Part shown: in pieces, positions 58,458 to 64,000 of the stretch
Numbering within the stretch: position 1 is the stretch's first letter
Layout: every line of letters begins with the position of its first letter
Source of the DNA: an uncultured Nocardiaceae bacterium
Lineage (GTDB): Bacteria > Actinomycetota > Actinomycetes > Mycobacteriales > Mycobacteriaceae
DNA length: 64,000 bases
Direction of reading: 5' to 3'
NCBI GenBank assembly: GCA_936936565.1
Contig: CAKZIX010000122.1
Span: 1 to 64,000, forward strand
The notes under the pieces: generated by a model
Databases searched by the model: none
Seen by the model: only the letters and a program-made list of their open reading frames with translations
What the model was told of the DNA's origin: nothing
Translations under genes and position numbers: made by a program

Positions 58458-59330
58458 ATGACGAACTCGGTGGTCAGGTCGACGATGGCCCGCCAGGACG
58501 GCGTGATCACGGTGCAGCAGGCATGTGCGGCCGGCATGAGCACCTCGGCGATCGAGCGCCGGGTGTCCTCCGGTCAGTGGCAGCGGCTGCACCGGGGCGT
58601 GTTTCTGAGCCGCGATCACCCGCGTTCACCTGCCGCAATGTTGCGGGCCGCGGTGTTCCGAAGTGGTGCCGCCGCAGTCGTCTACGGACCGAGCGCGGCG
58701 TGGTGGCAAGGGCTGTTGCCGGATCCTCCGCCCCGGCAGTGGATCACCGTGCCCGCGAACCGCCGCGTCCGCCCCACCGCCTACCTCACCGTTCGGCACC
58801 GCAACCTGCACCCGGCGGACGCGGTTCGCTATCGTGGCCTGCCCGTCACCAGCTTGCCGTTGACCGTGCTCGAGGCGGCGGTGGAGTTGCGCAACGGCTC
58901 GACGGTGATGGACCGGGCGCTGCAGGGAAAGGTCCACATCGACGCGTTGCGCGCCGCGCACCACCGCAATCTCGGCCGCTCCGGCAGTCAGCTGGCGGCC
59001 AAACTGCTCGACGCGGCAGCGGACGGCGGCCGATCCGAGGCCGAACGCCTGCTCGTCGCCCTGTTGCGCGCCGACGGTCTTGCGGGCTGGCGGGCCCAGC
59101 TTCCGAGCTGTGGCTACGTCATCGACGTCGCGTTTCCCGGGCGCCGGCTGGCCATCGAGGTGGACGGCTGGGCGTGGCACCGCGACGCCGAGCGCTGCAA
59201 CGCCGACCTGCACCGGCAGAACGTCCTGGTGAACGCCGGCTGGACCGTGCTCCGGTTCACCTGGCACCAACTCGTCCACGAACCGAAGCTGGTGATCCGG
59301 CACATCCGCACCGCGCTCGCAAAATCCTGA
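58458..59330 (+). CDS. DUF559 (Vsr-like fold) protein with AbiEi-type N-terminal helix domain
   Basis: 290 aa. The N-terminal ~60 residues (ARQDGVITVQQACAAGMSTS AI then RRVSSGQWQRLHRGVF) are the winged-helix part often annotated as an AbiEi-type antitoxin domain. The C-terminal ~110 residues are DUF559: SEAERLLVALLRADGL, YVIDVAFPGRRLAIEVDGWAWH with Asp and Glu-x-Asp as in PD-(D/E)xK nucleases, and VLVNAGWTVLRFTWHQL. No partner toxin gene adjoins. It sits between panB and the CaeA-like gene, which are near neighbours in mycobacteria, and is bracketed by inverted repeats, so it looks inserted. Nuclease activity and role are inference. Confidence 0.78.
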   Translation: MTNSVVRSTMARQDGVITVQQACAAGMSTSAIERRVSSGQWQRLHRGVFLSRDHPRSPAAMLRAAVFRSGAAAVVYGPSAAWWQGLLPDPPPRQWITVPANRRVRPTAYLTVRHRNLHPADAVRYRGLPVTSLPLTVLEAAVELRNGSTVMDRALQGKVHIDALRAAHHRNLGRSGSQLAAKLLDAAADGGRSEAERLLVALLRADGLAGWRAQLPSCGYVIDVAFPGRRLAIEVDGWAWHRDAERCNADLHRQNVLVNAGWTVLRFTWHQLVHEPKLVIRHIRTALAKS

Positions 59331-59355
59331 AACGTGCTGCCCGGAAATCGGGCAC
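59320..59355 (-). repeat. Right 36-base inverted repeat flanking the DUF559 gene
   Basis: On the reverse strand it reads GTGCCCGATTTCCGGGCAGC and ends CAGGATTTTG; aligned with the left copy it matches at roughly 29 of 36 bases allowing one-base shifts. It overlaps the last three codons and stop of the DUF559 gene. The core TGCCCGGAAATCGGGCA (59338-59354) could also act as its terminator. Confidence 0.75.
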
Positions 59356-59395
59356 GACGTTTGGCGGATCTGCGCCGACTGGCACGATCGAGGCC

Positions 59396-60898
59396 ATGCG
59401 ACTGTGTGTGGCCGTCCTGGCGATCCTGCTCGTCGCGACGGCGTGTGCCGACCGGCCGGCGCAGCCGGTCCGGTCCGACAGTCCGGCCGGACTGGAACGG
59501 TTCTACACCCAGCAACTGGATTGGCAGTCGTGCGAGAAGTTCGACAGCTCCGACCCCCTCGGTGCCGATCTACGGTGCGCCCGGGTGACGGTGCCGCTGG
59601 ACTACGACAAGCCGGACGGCACCACCATCACCCTCGCGATATCGCGGGCGAAGGCGACGGGGAACAAGATCGGTTCGGTGCTGTTCAATCCGGGCGGGCC
59701 GGGCGCTCCGGGGCTGAGCATGGCCGACGCGCAGCGCGGCGCGGTGTCGGAGCGTTTCGATCAGATCGGGTGGGATCCCAGGGGAGTGGGGGCCAGCGAG
59801 CCAGCGGTGCGCTGCCTGGACGACAAGCGGGCCGACGCGCGCCGCCAGGATCTCGACATCGACTTCTCGCCGCCGGGGATCGCGCAGACCGAGCGGGAGG
59901 AGCAGGAATACGTCGCCGCGTGCGCGGCGCGCATGACGCCGGAGTTCTTGGCGCACATCGGAACCCGCGAGACCGTCCGCGATATGGACGTGATCCGTGC
60001 GGTGCTCGGCGATCCGAAACTCACCTACGTCGGTTATTCGTACGGCACCCGCCTGGGTGCGGCGTACGCGGAGACCTTTCCGGATCGGGTGCGTGCGCTG
60101 GTGCTCGACGGGGCGGTCGACCCCGACGAGTTGCCGATGGAAGATCTGGTCGGGCAAGCCAAGGGCTTCCAGGTGTCGTTCGACGCGTTCGCCGCCGAGT
60201 GCGCAAAGGCGCCCAGCTGCCCGTTGGGTCCGGAACCGGCGCAGGCCGTCGCCGTGTTTCGCGGGCTCGTCGACCCGTTGATCGCCAAGCCCGCCACCAC
60301 GGCGGATCCGCGCGGGCTCAGCTACCCGGACGCGGCGACCGGAACCCGGATGGGGCTGTACACACCGAGCCTGTGGCGGCTGCTGACCGCTGGGCTCACC
60401 GAACTGCGCCAGGGCCGCGGCGACACCTTGCTGCGGATGGCCGACATGTACGAGGGCCGCCGCGCCGACGGCACCTACGCGGCGGTGGGCGATGCCTTCA
60501 ACGCGGTGCGCTGCGTCGACGATCCGCGGGTCACCGACCGCGCCCTGGTGTCCGGTCAGGACGCCGAGCTGCGTCGCGCCGCTCCGTTCATGGACGACGG
60601 CCGCGCCACCGGGCAGGCGCCGCTGGACACCTGCGCGTTCTGGCCGGTGCCGACTACCTTTGTCCCACATCGCATTTCGCCCCAAGGGCTGCCTAAGACG
60701 GTGGTCGTCGCCGCGCGCCACGACCCGGCGACGCCCTACGAAGACGGCGTCGACCTGGCCACGCAACTCGGTGCCGCGCTGGTGTCCTTCGACGGCACCC
60801 AACACACGGTGACCTTCGAGGGTGTGCCCTGTGTCGACAACGCGGTCTCGCGCTACCTGATCGATCTCGACGCGCCCGCCGACCTGGACTGTGCCTGA
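59396..60898 (+). CDS. Secreted alpha/beta hydrolase lipoprotein (CaeA/Rv2223c-Rv2224c type)
   Basis: 500 aa. Lipobox VATAC near residue 18. Alpha/beta hydrolase fold with FNPGGPGAPGLSM for the oxyanion hole, IGWDPRGVGASEP, nucleophile Ser in LTYVGYSYGTRLGAAYAE, late Asp in AARHDPATPYEDG and His in DGTQHTVTFEG; TAP-like C-terminal domain. M. tuberculosis has two tandem copies here; only one is seen in this window. Family members act on cell-wall peptides or esters outside the membrane. Confidence 0.88.
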   Translation: MRLCVAVLAILLVATACADRPAQPVRSDSPAGLERFYTQQLDWQSCEKFDSSDPLGADLRCARVTVPLDYDKPDGTTITLAISRAKATGNKIGSVLFNPGGPGAPGLSMADAQRGAVSERFDQIGWDPRGVGASEPAVRCLDDKRADARRQDLDIDFSPPGIAQTEREEQEYVAACAARMTPEFLAHIGTRETVRDMDVIRAVLGDPKLTYVGYSYGTRLGAAYAETFPDRVRALVLDGAVDPDELPMEDLVGQAKGFQVSFDAFAAECAKAPSCPLGPEPAQAVAVFRGLVDPLIAKPATTADPRGLSYPDAATGTRMGLYTPSLWRLLTAGLTELRQGRGDTLLRMADMYEGRRADGTYAAVGDAFNAVRCVDDPRVTDRALVSGQDAELRRAAPFMDDGRATGQAPLDTCAFWPVPTTFVPHRISPQGLPKTVVVAARHDPATPYEDGVDLATQLGAALVSFDGTQHTVTFEGVPCVDNAVSRYLIDLDAPADLDCA

Positions 60899-60958
60899 CG
60901 CAAGAATCGGCCGCCGGATGTAACACGGATTTAACGCCGGGTGCATAGTCTCGCCACC

Positions 60959-62296
60959 ATGGATCGTCAGAAGGAATTCGTGCTCCGCACCCTCGAAGAG
61001 CGCGACATCCGGTTCGTCCGACTGTGGTTCACCGACGTGCTTGGGTACCTCAAGTCGGTGGCGATCGCGCCCGCCGAACTCGAGGGCGCCTTCGAGGAAG
61101 GCATCGGCTTCGACGGCTCGGCCATCGAGGGCTTCGCCCGGGTCTCCGAGGCCGACATGGTGGCCAAGCCGGATCCGTCCACGTTCCAGGTGCTGCCGTG
61201 GACCACCAGCAAGGGCCACCAGCACTCCGCGCGCATGTTCTGCGACATCGCCATGCCCGACGGTTCGCCGTCCTGGGCCGACCCGCGCCACGTGCTGCGC
61301 CGTCAGCTCAACAAGGCCAGCGACCTCGGCTTCAGCTGCTATGTGCACCCGGAAATCGAGTTCTTCCTGCTGGAAAACGAACTGCGCAACGGCGTGCCGG
61401 TCCCCGCCGACCACGGCGGGTTCTTCGACCAGGCCGCCCACGACTCCGCGCCCAACTTCCGCCGCCACGCCATCGACGCACTCGAATCGATGGGCATCTC
61501 GGTGGAGTTCAGTCACCACGAAGGAGCGCCCGGCCAGCAGGAGATCGACCTGCGGTACGCGGACGCGCTGTCCATGGCCGACAACGTGATGACGTTCCGC
61601 TACGTCGTCAAGGAAGTCGCGATCGACGAGGGCGTGCGCGCCACGTTCATGCCCAAGCCGTTCAGCAACCACCCGGGTTCGGCCATGCACACGCACATGA
61701 GCCTGTTCGAAGGCGAGACCAACGCCTTCCACGACCCCGACGATCCGATGCAGCTGTCGGAAACCGCGCGCGCCTTCATCGCCGGTGTGCTCGAGCATGC
61801 GGGCGAGATCAGCGCGGTCACCAACCAGTGGGTGAACTCCTACAAGCGCCTCATCCACGGCGGCGAAGCGCCCACGGCGGCGTCCTGGGGCCGGTCGAAT
61901 CGCTCTGCGCTGGTTCGGGTCCCGATGTACACGCCGAACAAGTCCTCCTCGCGCCGCGTCGAGATCCGCAGCCCTGACAGCGCCTGCAACCCATACCTGA
62001 CGTTCGCGGTGCTACTGGCGGCCGGTCTGCGCGGCATCGAGAAGGGCTACACGCTCGTGCCCGAAGCCGAGGACAACGTGTGGTCGCTCACCGCCGCCGA
62101 ACGTCGCGCCATGGGGTACCGGGAGCTGCCCGCCAGCCTCAACGACGCGCTCGAGCAGATGGAACGCTCCGAGCTGGTCGCCGAAACGTTGGGCGAGCAC
62201 GTCTTCGACTTCTTCCTGCGCAACAAGCGCCGGGAGTGGGAGGAATACCGCAGCCACGTCACGCCGTTCGAGCTCCAGGAATACTTGAATCTCTAG
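60959..62296 (+). CDS. glnA: Glutamine synthetase type I, GlnA2-like
   Basis: 445 aa. GS domains: FTDVLGYLKSVAIAPAELEGAF near the N-terminus (in part: FTDVLGYLKSVAIAP), GFDGSAIEGFARV, EIEFFLLE, MHTHMSLFEGETNAFHD for ammonia and Mg binding, and NKSSSRRVEIRSPDSACNPYL. A Tyr in GYRELP corresponds to the NLYDLP adenylylation site. Length fits the short GlnA2 branch (Rv2222c), not GlnA1 (478). Upstream of glnE in the mycobacterial order. Confidence 0.93.
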   Translation: MDRQKEFVLRTLEERDIRFVRLWFTDVLGYLKSVAIAPAELEGAFEEGIGFDGSAIEGFARVSEADMVAKPDPSTFQVLPWTTSKGHQHSARMFCDIAMPDGSPSWADPRHVLRRQLNKASDLGFSCYVHPEIEFFLLENELRNGVPVPADHGGFFDQAAHDSAPNFRRHAIDALESMGISVEFSHHEGAPGQQEIDLRYADALSMADNVMTFRYVVKEVAIDEGVRATFMPKPFSNHPGSAMHTHMSLFEGETNAFHDPDDPMQLSETARAFIAGVLEHAGEISAVTNQWVNSYKRLIHGGEAPTAASWGRSNRSALVRVPMYTPNKSSSRRVEIRSPDSACNPYLTFAVLLAAGLRGIEKGYTLVPEAEDNVWSLTAAERRAMGYRELPASLNDALEQMERSELVAETLGEHVFDFFLRNKRREWEEYRSHVTPFELQEYLNL

Positions 62297-62314
62297 CCCT
62301 CGCTCTGTCTTTTG

Positions 62315-62333
62315 GCGGCCGCTGCGCGGCCGC
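62315..62333. terminator. Hairpin after glnA2
   Basis: GCGGCCGC twice (62315-62322 and 62326-62333), self-complementary around three bases, 20 bases after the stop. The rest of the 147-base gap holds further GC-rich short repeats and no gene. Confidence 0.5.
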
Positions 62334-62443
62334 GGTTCGCGGCGCTTCCCGCCGCGTCTTCCTCCGGTCGCACTCGCTGCGCTCGTGAGCGCTCCCTGCG
62401 TCCAGACGCGGCGACGCGCCGCGAACGCTCTAGGGTTGGTGTC

Positions 62444-64000
62444 GTGCCCCGTCCTCCTACCGCGCGGTCCGCGGTTCCCGGTGTCGGCAGACTCGGGCTC
62501 CTGCACCCGACCGCGCCGGCCAACGTGCAGGTACTCGGCTGGGACAACGTCGAATCCGTGCCGCTGCTGTGGTCGCTGTCGCGCGCGCCCGATGCCGATC
62601 TGGCCCTGCGCACCCTGGCCCGCCTGCATCAGGTGCTGGGGCCCGCGTGGGAGGCGCTCGACACCGCGCTGCGCGAGGATCAGGCGCTGCGCGGGCGGCT
62701 GCTCGCGCTCATCGGGTCGTCGAGCGCGCTGGGCGATCATCTGGTGGCCGACGGCAATTGGCGGTTGCTGCACAGCGAGCTACCCGACAAGCACCAACGA
62801 GTCGCCGCGTTGCTTGCCGCGGTCGAGGCGAGCGAGGGCCGGGCCGGGCTCACCGGCCCGAAGGCAATTCTGGCCCTGCGCAAGGAGTACCGCGACCAGC
62901 TGATGTTGCTGGCCGCGTGCGACCTGGCGGCCACCGTCGAGAACGAACCGGTACTGCCGTACCGATCTGTGGCGGCGCACCTGTCCGATCTGGCCGACGC
63001 GGCCCTCACCGCGGCCCTCGCCGTCGCCACCGCCACGGTGTTCCCGACCGGCGAACTGCCCCGCCTCGCCGTGATCGCGATGGGCAAATGTGGTGCGCGC
63101 GAACTCAATTACGTCAGCGACGTGGACATCGTGTTCGTCGCCGAGCCGGCCACCCCGCAGTCGTCACGGCTGGCCGCGGAGATGATGCGGATCGGTAGTT
63201 CGGCGTTCTTCGAGGTGGACGCGGCCCTGCGCCCCGAGGGCAAGGCCGGCGAGCTGGTGCGCACGCTGGAATCCCATGTGGCGTACTACAAACGGTGGGC
63301 CAAGACGTGGGAATTCCAGGCGCTGATGAAGGCGCGCCCGATGACGGGCGACCTGGAATTGGGACGGGCGTACATGGATGCGCTGGCGCCGATGGTGTGG
63401 ACGGCGTCCGAGCGCGACGATTTCGTGCCCGAGGTGCAGGCGATGCGCCGCCGCGTCGAGGACCTGGTGCCGTCGGAGTTGCGGGACCGGGAGCTCAAAC
63501 TCGGCCGCGGCAGCCTGCGTGACGTCGAATTCGCCGTGCAGCTCCTGCAATTGGTGCACGGTCGCGCCGACGATCAGATCCGGGTGCCGGGCACGGTGGA
63601 AGCCCTTGCGGCGTTGTCGGCGCGCGGTTACGTCGGCCGCGACGATGCCGCGAATCTCACCGCGTCGTACGAGTTCCTGCGGTTGCTCGAGCATCGGCTG
63701 CAGTTGCAGCGGCTCAAGCGCACGCACACGTTGCCGCCGTCCTCGGACGAGGAGGGGCTGCGCTGGCTGGCCCGCGCCGCGCACATCCGGCCCGACGGCC
63801 GCCGCGACGCGCTGGGCGTGCTGCAGGCCGACATCAAACGCAACGCGCACCGAATTCGCTTGCTGCACGCGAAATTGTTCTACCGGCCGCTGCTGGCCTC
63901 GGTGGCCCGGCTGGACCGCGACGCCCTGCGCCTGTCGCCCGACGCGGCCATCCGCCAGCTCGCCGCGCTCGGCTATCGGGCGCCGGAGAACGCGTTCGCG
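62444..64000 (+). CDS. glnE: Glutamine-synthetase adenylyltransferase (partial, N-terminal)
   Basis: 519 codons present and open to the end of the window, so the C-terminal adenylyltransferase half is missing. The N-terminal deadenylyltransferase domain has the nucleotidyltransferase signature AVIAMGKCGARELNYVSDVDIVFVAE with the DxD pair (in sections: GKCGARELNYVSDVDIVF), EVDAALRPEGKAGELVR and RPMTGDLELG, then KLGRGSLRDVEFAVQLLQL. GTG start at 62444, codons PRPPTARSAVPGVGRLGLL. It tunes glutamine synthetase by Tyr modification. Confidence 0.93.
   Translation, partial: MPRPPTARSAVPGVGRLGLLHPTAPANVQVLGWDNVESVPLLWSLSRAPDADLALRTLARLHQVLGPAWEALDTALREDQALRGRLLALIGSSSALGDHLVADGNWRLLHSELPDKHQRVAALLAAVEASEGRAGLTGPKAILALRKEYRDQLMLLAACDLAATVENEPVLPYRSVAAHLSDLADAALTAALAVATATVFPTGELPRLAVIAMGKCGARELNYVSDVDIVFVAEPATPQSSRLAAEMMRIGSSAFFEVDAALRPEGKAGELVRTLESHVAYYKRWAKTWEFQALMKARPMTGDLELGRAYMDALAPMVWTASERDDFVPEVQAMRRRVEDLVPSELRDRELKLGRGSLRDVEFAVQLLQLVHGRADDQIRVPGTVEALAALSARGYVGRDDAANLTASYEFLRLLEHRLQLQRLKRTHTLPPSSDEEGLRWLARAAHIRPDGRRDALGVLQADIKRNAHRIRLLHAKLFYRPLLASVARLDRDALRLSPDAAIRQLAALGYRAPENAFA

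Noticed and set aside
58458..59330. Complete AbiE-type toxin-antitoxin pair
   Set aside because: Only the AbiEi-like N-terminal domain is present, fused to DUF559; no AbiEii nucleotidyltransferase toxin gene adjoins.

Overview
High-GC actinobacterial DNA, densely coded, with no rRNA, CRISPR array, prophage or intact insertion sequence. The window reads as two different actinobacterial genomes joined inside one gene. From 1 to about 28.5 kb, codon choice (CTC for Leu, GTC for Val, almost no A/T-ending codons) and gene order (znu-zur, dusB, dgt-dnaG-tRNA-Asn, gluABCD, fasR-fabD-fabH-acpP-fabF-accD) fit a Micrococcales member, perhaps near Dermacoccaceae or Intrasporangiaceae. From about 28.5 kb to the end, CTG and GTG dominate, GAA, TCG and CGA are commoner, and the order follows the Mycobacterium/Nocardia block Rv2240c to Rv2221c (lipoproteins, DUF3052, ahpE, cobD, SURF1, low-Mr phosphatase, cobC-like, NIF3-like, zinc-ribbon protein, RNase H/phosphatase, rnpB, panB, CaeA-like hydrolase, glnA2, glnE). 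The switch lies within aceE, a gene that occupies the same syntenic position in both lineages. An assembly chimera or a recombination across aceE are the two explanations to test.

Left part. A zinc-uptake operon znuA-znuC-znuB-zur (reverse) is headed by a perfect Zur-type palindrome. Next come a small membrane protein, dusB, mqo (preceded by a possible 18-codon leader peptide) and a sulfurtransferase, then a run DUF2277-DUF3806-dgt-dnaG-tRNA-Asn. A glutamate-type ABC importer gluABCD (reverse) follows. A MerR-type regulator with a CarH-like cobalamin-binding half diverges from an unrecognised 217-aa protein across a compact promoter with nested repeats. Then come tRNA-Met, a K+ channel, DUF3145, and a reverse-strand fatty-acid operon (fabD with an extra biotinyl-like domain, fabH, acpP, fabF, accD) under the PucR-type regulator fasR, followed by aceE.

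Right part. Two overlapping lipoprotein genes face a receptor-type Ser/Thr kinase. DUF3052, ahpE and tRNA-Val follow. A TetR repressor, whose 3' end runs antisense into tRNA-Val, diverges from a molybdopterin oxidoreductase-FprB pair across a double palindrome. A decayed saccharopine-dehydrogenase-like pseudogene comes next, then a tightly overlapping four-gene envelope operon (DUF6764-like, lipocalin, NAD-binding protein with an apparent ATC start, CPBP membrane protease). After these lie ald, an ECF41 sigma factor and the long conserved block from cobD to rnpB, then a secreted protein with an RNB ribonuclease, a prolyl iminopeptidase-lipoprotein pair and panB. A DUF559-type nuclease-like gene bracketed by 36-bp inverted repeats sits between panB and the CaeA-like hydrolase, before glnA2 and a glnE gene cut by the window end.

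Best candidates for something new: the inverted-repeat-bracketed DUF559 gene, the CarH-like regulator that keeps the cobalamin residues but lacks the photo-ligand histidine, the TetR/Mo/FprB redox module with its double operator, and the fabD fusion. The aceE junction must be resolved before any cross-half inference.
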